Origin: Carettochelys insculpta
Lineage: Eukaryota > Chordata > Testudines > Carettochelyidae
NCBI RefSeq assembly: GCF_033958435.1
Contig: NC_134138.1
Coordinates: 24,272,598 to 24,336,597, forward strand
DNA length: 64,000 nt
Reading direction: 5' to 3'
The position numbers and the translations under genes are program-made. Shown here in pieces: positions 46,080 through 57,300 of the stretch (the stretch's first letter is position 1; the number at the start of each line of letters is the position of its first letter). The notes beneath the pieces are model-generated. The model did not search any database. It saw only the letters and a program-made list of their open reading frames with translations, and was not told where the DNA came from.

Positions 46080-47470
46080 ACTAGATGCTCAAAATCGAAC
46101 TCTGGAAAATTAATGCAAAACGGGTCAATCTCCCAGTCAGTAGAGACAAACCCTGCATTTGTCATGCTGCACCAGGGTCTGCTGTGGCACTTGGCGTTCC
46201 TTAGCAAGGCGGAGAGGCAACCCATTTGACATTCCACATTGGTGAGCTGAAATAGCAATCCTGTGTTCTCACATTCCTCAGCTAAGACGTCTATAACAAC
46301 CACCCCTGCTCCAGAGCTGACCCCGAAAAGGCTCCTGGGAAGAAAACGATTTTGGTTCTTGGTGACAAGGGCACATTTGGCAACACAGGGGTTTTACCTC
46401 TTCCAACATGCCTGTGTTGAAACTTCCATCTGTTCAATTCTAAATAGCTCCTAGACATAACTAATTCACAAGGCTGGCAGAACAGATACCATGGCTGGGG
46501 CTACAGCTGTCTTTCTGTGCAAACACTAGAAGTGGAAGAGCCTGGTGTCTCCAATTAATTTTTATTCATTTAATTTTGTAATTTTCTTTTAAATCATTAA
46601 ACACAGACACAGGCTGCTGCCTGTGACAGCTCCTTTGACCAGCTCCAAGCACAGTTAATAATAGATTAGGGAAATTAGCACTTTGGAAATCTTTTTTTCG
46701 GTCCAGCTGTCTCTACTACAGGGATCTAGTGAGGAACCCTTTCCTTTCTGTAACCAGAACTTTAGTTTCCAGATTTGTCAGTCTCAGACTCGCTTTTATT
46801 TGGGAGGGAAGGGAGGAGGAAGTAACAAGGGTGTGAAACATCTGCAGCTTCCATCACAGTGCAGGTTTGCGTTTTTCTTTACTCTATAAATGATGTCCAT
46901 TGGAGAGCTGAATGCAAACTTTCTGTCAGCACTTTTGCACTGAAAATTGGCTTTTGACAAAATGTTTTTTTTCTGGAAAGTGTCTGTTTTCCCATAAAAG
47001 ATCTCATTTTTTCTCACAAGCACAAGCACCCATCACTATTCAGAACTACATAAAATGCATATCTACCTATAACTTTATGTTAATACCCTCCTCCAGTTTT
47101 CTGCAAGGGTCTTGTCTTTTTTATATCTGTTTTTCAGTTCATGAGATCCTTGGGAGACAGCCTTTCTTTATTTGTTTCTTGTATATTACCAAGTATACTA
47201 GTGTTCAAATAGTATGGTTTCACATAGATTCCCCCCTAGTTTTGCCCTTCAGTTGCATGTCCAATGCTAGGAGGCCATCTATCCTACCTGAGGCCCCCAT
47301 TAGAGGCATAATTAGTGCATCACACTCTTTGATGTGTTAATATTACATGATTTATGTATCTACAAATGTGAAACTGGCATTCATTTTGCAATGCATAGAG
47401 TGTAAGGAGCATCTTCTGGAGGGACAAGTAGTGGAGCCCATAAGCAGGGAATTTTATTCTGTGGTCAGAA
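46080..47470. other. No gene or clear repeat seen
   Basis: AT-rich unique-looking DNA. A 142-codon frame at 46912-47340 has no recognisable domain. Confidence 0.45.
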
Positions 47471-47478
47471 CAATGCAT

Positions 47479-48476
47479 TGGAATGAAGATTCCAAAGTTC
47501 TGTTCCCAGAGCTCTCATAAAGCGAACAGCATTTGACTCACTAATCTCAGGCACAGTCTTTTGATGCAACATAACGACCCTGAATGGGCCGAAACCAGAC
47601 AACAAAAGACAAATGGGCAAACAGACAGCCGGGGCCTCAGGCTGCCCTTGGCTAGTACCATCAGTTGATCTGCCTACACAAATGTCCCAGACGAGGAAAC
47701 CTCTGTCCCATAAAGAAAGAATGCCCTAAATCTCCACCTCACAGGTGTGAACTAGATCCTTGAACTCCCTGTGAGAACTAGTGTCATGAGACAATCTAAT
47801 TCAATTGGCATCTTTTGAGATAAGGAAGAGCATACGTGACCCAGTGGGTATAAAGTAGGGCCTGGCAGCCCCCTCTAACTGAGCTCCAATTACCTCTACC
47901 TGCCGGTCAGGAGGGTCTTTGCCTCCCGAGGTCCCAGCGGATGCCCTTTCTTTGTATTGTTTCTTCCCAAGGGATTGAGTGAAAATGCTGGTCATGCCAC
48001 GTTGGGTAATGCAGGGGTGAGAATAAGACCTGTTAAGTATATTGCTTTTGCTTTTGTGCACATTCAATAATAGATCTATGAATTGTTATATGCTAGCTGT
48101 TGGTAACTAAAGAAGGGAAGTACAAACCTTGTAATCTTGTAACAAAGTATAAACCTTGTAATCTTGTAACCATAAGAGTTAAGTTCCTTAGTCAATAAAT
48201 AAGCAACTGGTTAAGTTTTTAACCTGACTCTTCCTGTTACTGTGCAAACCTAACACAAAACAAAGAAATCAGCTGCTTTTCAGCTGTTTTAGCCTGGTCA
48301 CTGGTGAGGTGTACTGAGAGCTGAGCGCTGAGTAGTGCTGCCTCCACGGAGCAGACTCTTGGGGCACCCGTCAGCCTCCCTGGCTGCCCGCTGCAAAGGG
48401 ACTGTCTGTCCTAGCAGTTAAAGACTCGGATGAAGTGAGTGCACAAGTGGTATCTCACCCCGACCATCAGCTAACA
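47479..48476 (+). mobile_element. Solo LTR, second copy of the 19-kb family
   Basis: Shares order and wording with 19090-20286: acgtgacccagtgggta, TATAAA at 47849-47854, cctcccgaggtcc, AATAAA at 48194-48199, cccgctgcaaaggg, agcagttaaagactcggat, and the same end GCTAACA. The start is less sure. A possible 4-bp GCAT lies before 47479 and after 48476. A 27-bp-period duplication occurs at 48124-48170. The 3' module present more than twice in the other copy is single here. No internal retroviral genes are next to it. Confidence 0.75.
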
Positions 48477-48479
48477 GCA

Positions 48480-48985
48480 TGTTATATATCAAAGAGAATA
48501 CGTTGGTTCAAAAAAACCAACACTAGTGAAGACTTAATGGTGTGTGGTTTAAAAGAAAGAGATCTTAAAACCAGATTACAAAGGGAACCCTCTGAATTAG
48601 AATTCATTCTCAAGTTGGATACATGTCACCATGGACTCAACAAAGATCTCAATTACTTTAGGCATTACAAGGACAGTTTCCCGACCTTTGATATTTGCAG
48701 TGCTGGCAGACTTCCCACTTAGCAGATACTTGCAGAGGTTTTTTGTCTCCCCCCGCCCGCCCCACCACATGTAGCTTCTTCATCAGGTTTTTTATTTTTG
48801 CTCTTTCTATCAATCAGGTTTTTTCTCCTCTCAGTTATCAATTATTCTCCAGATCTGAAGAAGTGAGTCTGTCCCATGAAAGCTCATCATCTAATAAATA
48901 ATATTGTTAGTCTTTCAGGTGCTACGGGACTGCTTTTTTGTTTTGTGAATTTGCAAACTAACATGGCTACTTCTCTGAGGCAAAA
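48480..48985 (+). mobile_element. Retroelement 3' part, Penelope-like group (tentative)
   Basis: A plus-strand coding remnant (about 48560-48720) includes LQREPSELEFILKLDTCHHG and LNKDLNYFRHYKDSFPTFDI. It is followed by a pyrimidine-rich stretch and the tail gaagaagtgagtctgtccca, tgaaagctcatcatcta, gtctttcaggtgctacggg, ctaacatggctacttctctg. The tail defines the family also seen at 25.1, 33.5, 37.1-37.7 and 45.6 kb. No reverse transcriptase or GIY-YIG motif remains, so the Penelope label is inference. Confidence 0.6.
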
Positions 48986-48989
48986 AAAA

Positions 48990-50215
48990 AAAGTTAGGAT
49001 GACCCTTTTATGAAAACTTCACATTAAGTTCAACAGATCTGTTCAAGGTCACATGTCAATTCCTGACATAGAAAATATGGCTGTTCTTTTGAAATGTTGT
49101 TTGCAATAAACATAATATGTATTAACTCGAATACAGAACTGGCATCGAAAGAAGTAATAAACCACATCTTCCAACAAATCTTCAGAGAATATATACCCTT
49201 CTGCAACTAGGACACTGCACTACCAGAGTAATTTAGGCAAAAACCAAACTGCTGTATTAACCAAAGTGATAGATGGATAAGTGAGATAAACTTCAGTTTC
49301 AGTGTGACTTCAACTATATGCAATCTCCTAAATTAAAGGAGAACCACAGGGCATGGTCACATATTTTAAAGTGCTGTTTTAATGATATTGCTATGACTTG
49401 AGGGTATAGTTAATAGCCTTTTGTGCTGGGAGAAGTTAATCAAAAGGAAGTACATTACTTCTTTTGCACTTGCTTATTTGGTAACATGAGTTATACTATA
49501 ATGCCGCAGAGAATGGCAGATATTGGGCACATAACTGAAGACCAAAGGTAGGAGGGAACCTATTCTACCTGAGACCCCCTTCCACAGACCACTTAAATAC
49601 ATGTTGAGCTTTATGCTTTTGAGTAAGTACCAGGCTGAATCTGAGTATAAATTATGGCTGAAGCAATGTCAGTAGTTAGAAGGCAAAGAAATTAACATAG
49701 TTCTTGTCACTGTCACAGAACTCTATATGATCATGAGTCGTCAGCTAACTTTAGACTTTAATCTTCTCTTGATGGAGTCTCTTTCTCTTGCTTGGGTTGG
49801 TTCTCTTTCAGGGCTCAGCTCCTATTATTCTCTGGCCATCAGGGTGCTGCTGGCAGCTGGTTGTTCCAACCCTCTGGCTTCAGGGACTGATTCCATTGTA
49901 TATATACACCCACATTCACACTGTCCTCACTCGCACAAAGGAAAGCTCACTTCAGAGAAAGCAATTTCTTTTACAAAGGAACAGCCAGGATTTCTTACAG
50001 ACTTATGGTATCTATAAACAGTTTCTTACTAACACATAGTTCTTAATACAGACCTGGCAGCTGCTATGAAGCAAAGCTTACACAAAGTTACAGGACTTAC
50101 ATCTGCATTGTACTGGAGTAAAACAGAGGCTTTATATAATATGAAGGTATTTTTATATCTTACGATGGGTCAACCCATAGAGTAGGTTTCCCTACCCAAC
50201 TGGCTGTAGAGCACT
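48990..50215. other. No gene or clear repeat seen
   Basis: AT-rich unique-looking DNA. Confidence 0.45.
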
Positions 50216-50219
50216 GCTT

Positions 50220-50600
50220 TCAGTATATGGAACATCTCTGTGTGTACCACACATTGGATTCAGCGTAAGTGAGCCCTGATGAGCATGCTCTCAATAGCAG
50301 GGGTTTGGCGTTCTTGTGAATGTTGAGTTTGGGGATCCTGTGCTGCCATTTGATGTTGCAGGTGGATCTTAGGCAGAGAAGGTGGAAGCTCTTTAGCTGT
50401 TTGGTGTGGTGTCGGTAGAGCACCGTCTCACAGAGGTGGAGGAGTGAGGTGTGCGTAACAGTGCGGCAGCTTTTTATCTTGGGTCTGAGGCAGACTCTGC
50501 AGTCCCTACAGAACCTCTGGGTGAGCCTGCCGAATGCCAAACTGGCCTCTGCCAGCTGCTGAGTGAGCTTATCATCCAACATAGCTGTAATAACATAACG
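50220..50600 (-). pseudogene. LINE ORF2 fragment, region after the RT core
   Basis: The minus-strand frame reads DDKLTQQLAEASLAFGRLTQ, then a damaged LLHLCETVLYRHHTKQL (family form carries LYGCETW) and CLRSTCNIKWQHRIP. This is the segment immediately upstream of the region preserved at 12.13-12.58 kb, so the two are complementary pieces of one family, not one copy. It is truncated on both sides and abuts a CR1 3' end at about 50.6 kb. Confidence 0.65.
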
Positions 50601-50602
50601 AC

Positions 50603-50790
50603 ATAAGAACATAAGAACGGCCATACTGGGTCATACTGAAGGTGCATCTAGCCCAGTATCCTGTCTGCCGACAGTAGCCAATGCCAGCTGCCCCAGAGGA
50701 GGTGAACCAAAGACAATGGTCAAGTGATTTGTCTCCTGCTGTCCATCTCCCGCCTTCGACAAAAGGCTGAGCACCATACAGTATAGAATA
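50603..50790 (-). mobile_element. CR1 LINE 3' fragment
   Basis: Plus strand: cataagaacataagaacggc, catactgggtcatactgaag, atctagcccagtatcctgtc, caatgccagctgccccagag. Same subfamily and orientation as 2.28-2.61 kb and 57.17-57.30 kb. Confidence 0.85.
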
Positions 50791-50999
50791 TGGGGGACAC
50801 TTTATGATATTACGGAAACCAATGTTATAACATTGGCTGGAATCTCACTGGATGTGCCATGTAAGTTATCAGTGGAAAATGTTGTAATTTGCCAGGTATG
50901 ATAATCTTATGTATGCCTTTGTATTGTAAGATATAAAAATTGGGCTGTGTTTCTGGATGACACCCCCGAGACAGAATGGCATTAGCACTGGCCTTAGCC

Positions 51000-51929
51000 C
51001 AGTGGTTCCCAAACTTTTTGGCATCAAGCCCCCCTTTTGATTTTTGAGAAACCCTCACGCCACCACCCCCGCCTCTTCTTTGACACCATCCAAGCCCCGC
51101 TTTAACAAAAACTTCAGTTCGTAATTTGAAATAAACACAAAAGCTTGATATAAAAATGTTGCTTAAAACTGAAAATAAGCACAAATAATTTTTCTTGGTC
51201 CCTTGTGGTTGCCTGGTGAAGCCCCAGCTGGCCAGCTGCCTGAGCCCTGTGCCAGTCTCCAGAGCTGCCTGTGCCAGCTGCCCATCTGCCTGAGATCTGT
51301 GGTGCCAGAGCTGCCTGCCCAAGCCCCACATCGCTGGGGCCAGCCACCCGCTTGCCCACCAGCCACCAGGGCCAGCCATTCATCTGCCCACCAGCCACTC
51401 AAAGCCCGTGCTGCTGGGACCAGCCACCCAGTCACCCACCCCAGCCATGGGCCAGCCCCCTGATCTGCCCACCTGAGCCCCATGCTGCCAGGGCCAACCA
51501 CCCACTCATCACCCCAAGCTGCCCAAGCCCCATGCTGTTGAGGCCAGCTGCCCAAGCCCTGCTCTGCCAGGGCCACCCACCTGAGCCCCATGAGTCCCAC
51601 AAGCTGGCTGCCCACTTGAGCCCCTCCCCCAAAGCCAGGCACGCCCAACCCCCCATCTAACCCCATCTTTCTCCTCCTCCCTCCCCACAACCCACTCTCA
51701 CTCTCATTTGCAGAAGACAGCCAGCTCCACGCAGGTCTTTGCCAGCTGCCTGCTTTTTATACCTGCTGCGCTGCGTCACCCAAGCAAAATGGCAGGGGCT
51801 GAGAGCCAGAAGCAAAGGCCAGATCTTTCTTCAGATGGGGAGAATGATGGGAGGGGGCCATGTCGCCTTGCACCTCCCCTGGAATTTCTCCATGCCCCCT
51901 CAGGGGGGCACGCCCCTGGGAAACCATGG
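51000..51929 (-). mobile_element. hAT-like element, copy B with expanded minisatellite
   Basis: Left end cagtggttcccaaacttttt, right end cccctgggaaaccatg. Flanks CCTTAGCC (50992-50999) and GGCTAGCC (51930-51937) match at 6 of 8. Reverse complemented, it aligns in order with copy A at 39.9-40.6 kb. It is about 230 bp longer because of an array of GCCAGCCACCC-like units at about 51220-51620. The frames of 74-175 codons over this array are composition artefacts. Confidence 0.8.
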
Positions 51930-52130
51930 GCTAGCCTGTTCTATGGTCAATCAAGGATCATCCGTGGTATAATGAAGCCATTAAAAAGGGTTGGGAGTAC
52001 ACCTTATGAGTCATCAAGACATGTAGGGGCATGCTGGAGAACAGAGAACCTAAAAGCTTTTGCATGCCATGTACTGCAAGGCTTGTGTTTGGGCCACAAG
52101 AAGTTGAAGCCACATGACAAAAGGAGTATA

Positions 52131-52432
52131 CAGCAAGGTCCCCACATTCACCAACTTAATGTTCACAAATTCAATTGTTCTCGAGGGGCTACTTGAGGCT
52201 GCTGCTTCCCAGGGCACCGGTGGGGAGGGCCAGCAGCTGCTGCTTCCTGGAGCTCCGGGGCCGGGAGCACCAGTGGCTGCTGCTTCTCAGGTGCTCCAGC
52301 GGGGAGGGCTGGCAGCCGTCACTTCACCAGGGCTCCAAGCACTGACCCTCCACCCCCGCCACCGTATTTGTGAAAATCAACATTTGCAAGAGTTCTGAAC
52401 ACAGAACCCTCATGAATGTTGAGATCCTACAG
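52131..52432. mobile_element. Tigger-like element with GC-rich core
   Basis: Preceded by TA (52129-52130). Left end cagcaaggtccccacattca and right end atgaatgttgagatcctac are imperfect inverted repeats. Internally a GC-rich block with two or three units of the type ggggagggccagcagctgct is bordered by caaattcaat / gtgaaaatcaac. No coding capacity. Confidence 0.55.
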
Positions 52433-52624
52433 TATAAGGGAGCCTCATCATCACCATTTTGTCTTCATTCCTAATTCTTACCACTGGCGTAATTTTTCTA
52501 CAAACAAAGCTCTGAACAAAGGACTGTGTAACCGAGCATGAGATGCATCGCTGCGGCACCTCCTGTTAGTTGCTCAGGGAATTCGCTCTTCAGCCTCTGG
52601 AGTGTGTCCTTCTGGCTGGTGCCT

Positions 52625-52808
52625 CATAGAACCATAGGGCTGGAAGGGACCTCAGGAGGTCATCTAGTCCAGTCCCCTGCTTCAAGCAGGATCAACCCCC
52701 ACTAAGTCATCCCAGCCAGGACCTTGTCAAGCCAGGACTTAAAAACCTTGAGGGATGGAGAATCCACCACCTCTCTAGGCAGCTCATTCCAGTGCTTCAC
52801 CACCCTCC
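52625..52808 (-). mobile_element. CR1 LINE 3' fragment
   Basis: Plus strand: catagaaccatagggctgga, ggacctcaggaggtcatcta, ccttgtcaagccaggactta, accacctctctaggcagc, agtgcttcaccaccctcct. It stops abruptly at 52807-52808 where LINE endonuclease sequence of another family begins. Confidence 0.85.
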
Positions 52809-53020
52809 TGGGAGATGGCTCTACATGTGGAGGAGCATGCCAGGCATCATGGCATTGAGCCCATGCCATCACAATAGACAACTGATCCTGAACATGGTCA
52901 GGAAATTCAGCTACCTGCTTAGCACGCTTTCCAGCAATGCCATTCTGACCTGGGTTGCCTGGGGGCACCCCTTACTCAAAATGCCAAGGAAATTTCCCGT
53001 ACTGAAAATGTCCAACTAAA
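52809..53020 (+). pseudogene. LINE endonuclease fragment, downstream part
   Basis: Starts with gggagatggctctacatgtg, which encodes LGDGST-like residues that follow the GDFNAH motif in this LINE family. It continues through a stretch with QLILNMVRKFSYLLSTLSSN. The matching upstream part lies at 53.78-54.17 kb in the opposite orientation and ends on the same 17 bp. The frame is short and damaged. Confidence 0.45.
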
Positions 53021-53199
53021 GGAAAGGTTTATTATAAAGAAAAGAGAAAGTAAGAGTTTTTAAATGATCGAGCATTCAGATAGGTACAGACTCAGCGGTA
53101 CTGCTGAGTTTGCTGGCTCGGAAATCCCTCTGGAAGACATCCAAAGCTTGGATGGGTCATCCAGTCATGACAGGTTGGTTGTCCTGCACTGGTACAGAA

Positions 53200-53700
53200 A
53201 GGCTTAAAAACAGCCCTTGACAAAGGCTGTCCAGGGAGCCAACCAGTGGTAAGGCTTTTGGCAGCCAATCAGAGTCCAGCAGGGCAGTATAAAGGAGATG
53301 GCTGGACAGGGTGCACACACTCTTGCTTCAGCCCTGGAGGGAAAGTGACCAAGCAGCCTGAGTGGGGTACCACAGAAAGAGCGGTGCTGGGAAAAGGCAC
53401 AGTAAGCCATGGGAGCCCTTGCCTGAGGCTGAGGCCTAGTGACAGGGGTCTGAGGGGTGCTAGGGAAGCAGCCAGGGCAGGCGAGAACAGCAGATCCAGC
53501 CCCTTGTCAATGATAAGTAGCCATTTCAGACTGCAGTTTGCTCCTGAGGTAAGGGGCTAGATGATGACCGGCAATGATGATGATGACTGATGACAAGGTG
53601 GGGCTTGGGGTTCCATGGCAGGGAAGGACCCCAGAATGTGGGGCACTGGGGCAGAGCAGCAGCCTGTCGATGGAGCTCTGCAGTCTGGGAAGGCTGTGGG
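53200..53700 (+). promoter_or_regulatory. Promoter-like segment, possibly LTR-derived
   Basis: cagccaatcagagtcc (CCAAT-box-like) lies about 20 bp before cagtataaagga (TATA-like, about 53286). The arrangement recalls 30.53-30.61 kb. No coding sequence follows, and I see no terminal duplications. Confidence 0.3.
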
Positions 53701-53714
53701 TCCTGAGACTGGGT

Positions 53715-53783
53715 GAAGAATAGGCAGGTAACAGCGGGAAGAACTGGCAAGTAACAGCAAGAAGAACAGGCAGGTAACAGTGG
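53715..53783. repeat. Three 23-bp tandem repeats
   Basis: Units gaagaataggcaggtaacag+cgg, gaagaactggcaagtaacag+caa and gaagaacaggcaggtaacag+tgg are adjacent. They end exactly at the LINE endonuclease boundary near 53784. Confidence 0.85.
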
Positions 53784-54165
53784 ATGTAGAGCCATCTCCC
53801 AGATGAGCATTAAAGTCTCCAAGGACAAAGAGTTTGTCCTGGTGTGTTTACCCTCTGATATCTTATTGATGTCTTCACAAAATATCTCCTTGATCTCATA
53901 TGTCTGAGTCATTGTTGGTACGTAGGCAATGATAATGGTGTTATACTGATCTCTGGACAAATTTATGTGGAGCACCATAAGTCAGCCATTGACTGATGTG
54001 GAGCAAGTAACATCACTCCATTTGCAGATGTAGCTTGCTCCTGCCTTCTCATGGTGGGACTCATCAGTGAGCCTGGTTTCCCAGAGGGCAGCAATGCTTA
54101 TAACACCTCTTCAGTGTTTTAGCACTAAGGACTGACCATTCCAGACTGCTGTCATTGTCAAGTAG
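53784..54165 (-). pseudogene. LINE endonuclease fragment, upstream part
   Basis: The minus strand encodes ISIAALWETRLTDESHHEKA (catalytic E-T context, 54040-54110) and HINLSRDQYNTIIIAYVPTM. In a shifted frame it has LGDFNAHLGDG, the D-F-N motif of APE-type endonucleases. It belongs to the LINE family of 12.1 and 50.2 kb. It breaks off at gagatggctctacat, the same 17 bp that begin the plus-strand piece at 52.81 kb. Confidence 0.6.
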
Positions 54166-54653
54166 AATTCTGACATTCTATGACCCAAATGTCAGTCTGA
54201 GAATCTTTGTTTTATTTCACCCTCTGAGTTGGATGACCTTTTAGGAGCAGCAGCCCCATAGATACAGAAAGGACAGGTTGTGTTTAAATTTTATTTTTAG
54301 TCATCCTTCCCCAGAATGGGGAGATCAGTACTGTGCTCCATCATCTCAGGAGGATACAAGCTCCTGAACTTCTCCGATCTGTGGAGAACAACCTCACCCT
54401 ATGGACACCTAGGTGCAGAAAGTTGTGACTCTCAGCAGCATCCGCCTGTCCTCATCACCACTCTTGCATTGCCACAAGACTCTGCTGCACTGGTTGAGTG
54501 AGAGGAATTAGTCAAATGACCTGCATTGTGAATAGCTTTATGTGAGAGAGAGTTGTGCAGAGCCTTTCCCACTCTCTTGCCCAAACGGCTAACGGGATGC
54601 TGATGCAATAGATAACACAAGCACGGCATCTGGCCTGGGGGCAGGGTTTGTGT
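54166..54653. other. No gene seen
   Basis: Mixed sequence without a recognisable domain or repeat. Confidence 0.35.
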
Positions 54654-54977
54654 TCAGATTTGTCCTCCTAGATGAGCAGCTGACCTGAGCTCAAGAGCTC
54701 CATCTACCCATATATCATGCAAGTTGCCTTTGCTATCACACAGAGCATGCCTCATTGCCATCCCCTTGCTGAGACCAACATGTCCTTCTGCGTTGTCTGC
54801 CAATGATGGCTTTGCCATGACTCTAGCACTTAACCAAGGTGACCCCAAGACAAGTGAAGGACAGGAACATCTCATTATTCCCATACAGACCCAACCTGGC
54901 TGCTCACTGCACTCTGCCCTTTCTGTGAAACAGGCAACAAAACTCCTTTTGATCTTCCTCCAGGCCTCTGGAAACAT
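54654..54977 (-). pseudogene. Possible DDE transposase remnant
   Basis: A 107-codon minus-strand frame contains GLSKGMAMRHALCDSKGNLH followed by DIWVDGALE. The pattern K-G-x4-x-A-L-x-D-x-x-G-x-x-x-D-I-x-V-x-G is reminiscent of the second catalytic region of PIF/Harbinger-type transposases. The match is weak, there is no paired motif, and the rest of the frame is unlike any protein I know. Could be chance. Confidence 0.25.
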
Positions 54978-55105
54978 TTCCTTTAAGATGATATTTATAG
55001 GGTCTCTGTAACTCTTTAAAGTATTCAGGCACTGTTCTCCTTCAAATTAATTAATATATCCGTATTTCACACAGTCTCCCTGTGGAATATACAAGAGTCT
55101 TTTTA
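54970..55105 (+). repeat. Unclassified interspersed repeat, copy 1
   Basis: catttcctttaagatgatat, ttatagggtctctgtaac, attcaggcactgttctcctt, caaattaattaatata, gtctccctgtggaatatac, aagagtc. The same words in the same order, with substitutions, occur at 57.48-57.60 kb. No termini or coding sequence identified. Confidence 0.6.
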
Positions 55106-56105
55106 AACAAAAACAAACCCATTCATCTAATTTCTTTTTGGCTACAAAAAAAAAAGCACAGAGTTGCAACAAATAGCTCTTTGAATTCTTCTTTGGAATT
55201 CTTTAGCAGAACTTGAGCTCCCCCTGCTGTCTCCAAAGAAAATGAATTTAATTATTGATAAAAGTCCCACAATTCTATATGCAGAGTGGTTAGGACCTGA
55301 GGAATGGTATTGAAGAGACCTTTGCCATTAAATGGCCTGTCAAAGGTCAGGGTATAGATCCAGCAAAAATTCAGCATCTCTGTGGAATCCTTTATTTTCT
55401 CTAACCTCTGTCTCACAAATGTATTCTTATGCCTAACCCCTTTCATTTGAATAGGCGACACCTTCACCCCTGCCCCACTTTTACAGCCTGCACACAATAG
55501 TGCAGGCTTTTAACTTCCCCTTCCCAGACCCCATGAAGTCATGGGTGCAGTTCTGATCTCAGACTTCTACCCACAACTCCCCCAGGTTTCAATGGGAATT
55601 ATTTGTGTGTATTCATAGATTAAACGGAGTCACTCATTTTCCAGTGGAATACCCAACACACAGGTTCTCCTGCAACAGCTTCAACCCCAAGAAGTCTACC
55701 TGCCTTATTCCACCTCTTGCCTAAATGAGTATATAGTCAGCAAATCCAACCTGGGGAAAACAGGCACAGACATACCACCTTAAGTTGCCAATATGTACTA
55801 GGGTAAAAGGTAATATTTAGCCAATCCTCATCTTAAGAGGGATTTTTCTTTTTTAGGCAACTAAATATGAAAAAGAAACTATTTGGTTTTGAGTTTGAAG
55901 CACAGAATTCTGCAGCTATTCAAGTTAGTTCCCAACAAGAAGCCGTGTTCGTCTTGATTTTTGTTTCAATCAGCCCACCTGTGGAGCAAGGGTCCAACAC
56001 AGTCCATTTTTAGCAGGCCGTGTTCCTTGTAAACTGTATACTTGGGCAGCCAACCAAGAAAAATTCAGGTGCTACCCAGATGATTAGAAGACCACCCACA
56101 ACCAC
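55106..56105. other. No gene or clear repeat seen
   Basis: AT-rich unique-looking DNA. Confidence 0.4.
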
Positions 56106-56107
56106 GT

Positions 56108-56175
56108 TTCTATTGACAGTGCACATCCATGCATGCCTCAGGGCACGTAAAAATAGAGGGAACATTGGTCATGAC
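56108..56175 (-). mobile_element. Half copy of the 39.1-kb hAT-like MITE
   Basis: gtgcacatccatgcatgcct, cagggcacg, aatagagggaacatt is the reverse complement of the left half of 39131-39320. Confidence 0.5.
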
Positions 56176-56177
56176 CG

Positions 56178-56985
56178 CATGCATAGACCAATGGCAGAAA
56201 TCAGACGTGTCACTCGCTGGTACTCAGCACACAAAACTGCACAAAACTGAAAGTAGGTTAATTAAATGATTGTTTTCGTCTGTGAAGCAGACTGAATGAT
56301 GGCTGGGAAGAGAGAAGGAACTGAGTCAACCCAAATGCCTTTAAGATTATAATGGCTATGCCAAGGTTTTCAGGATTTGGGGCACCTCCAGAAAGGTACC
56401 CAATATGACACCCCTGAAAGGGGGTTCTCAGAAAGTGCTAAGCATCCACTCTCAGAGAATCTCACCCCTGTTAAAGTATCTCAAGTTTGGCACACAAAAA
56501 TCAGATGCTTTTGACTATCTTTGCAGTAGGATGGAGGCTCCAAGGTCATTTTTGAAAATGGGACTTATGATTAAGATGCTTTCGAAAGTGTTTTTACAGA
56601 TCAAAAACCCCAACAGAGGTTCCTCTAGTACAGAGCCTCAGTGGCAAACTTTTAGCCATTTTCCTGCACTGCAGCGTGTGTGTGTGTGTATGTTTCTGAT
56701 TTTGGGTTGGAATGGCTGACGCAGCATCAATTAATACCCCCTTGTGAATTTATTTCTGAGGCTTTGTCTAATATATTTGATGTAAGGGACTATATTTGCA
56801 GGTTTCTGGCTCTTTTAGCAATTATAGGTGCAAATAAATGAATGGGGACAGTGTTTAAAGATAAGACTAGGGAACTGGGAGCCAAGGTGCCTGAATTCAT
56901 TTGAGCTCTACCACTCACTCTGTAGCAGTGGAAAAGAGACACAGGAATGGTCTTTCAAACCTGAAATGCACACGTTAGGACTGAG
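56178..56985. other. No gene seen; short (GT)n near 56.67 kb
   Basis: Unique-looking DNA with a short GT run at about 56672-56690. Confidence 0.4.
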
Positions 56986-57171
56986 ACTTAGGACTTGTCT
57001 GCCTGGAAACTTTGGCCAGCATGATTATTGCAGAATAATTTGTGTGTGTGTGCATTGTTCAGGAATGAAACTGAGTTTATTCCACAATAATTACTCCACC
57101 CTAAAGCAGGGTTTAGTCCAAAATTAAATCACTTTTATTCCAGAACAGACTGTTCACACACAGGAATTAGC

Positions 57172-57300
57172 ATATAAGAGAATAAGAACTGCCATACTTA
57201 GTTAAACCAAAGGTCAGTCTAGTCCAGTATCCTGTCTTCCAACAGTGGTCAATGCCCAGAGGGAATGAATGGAACAGGAAACCCTGTTATCTGGAGTATG
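57172..57300 (-). mobile_element. CR1 LINE 3' fragment
   Basis: ataagaactgccatacttag, agtctagtccagtatcctgt, cttccaacagtggtcaatgc, cagagggaatgaatggaaca. Same subfamily as 2.3 and 50.6 kb. Confidence 0.8.

Noticed and set aside
19090..48476. One 29-kb provirus bounded by two LTRs
   Set aside because: The interior has no gag, pol or env traces and is filled with unrelated repeats. The 19-kb LTR has its own perfect target duplication on both sides.
51163..51690. 175-codon minus-strand frame rich in G, W and A
   Set aside because: It is the translation of the minisatellite in hAT copy B, with open frames on both strands.
52809..54165. Twin-primed 5' inversion of a LINE
   Set aside because: In twin priming the inverted 5' part should lie upstream of the 3' part. 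Here it lies downstream, so a later inversion fits better.
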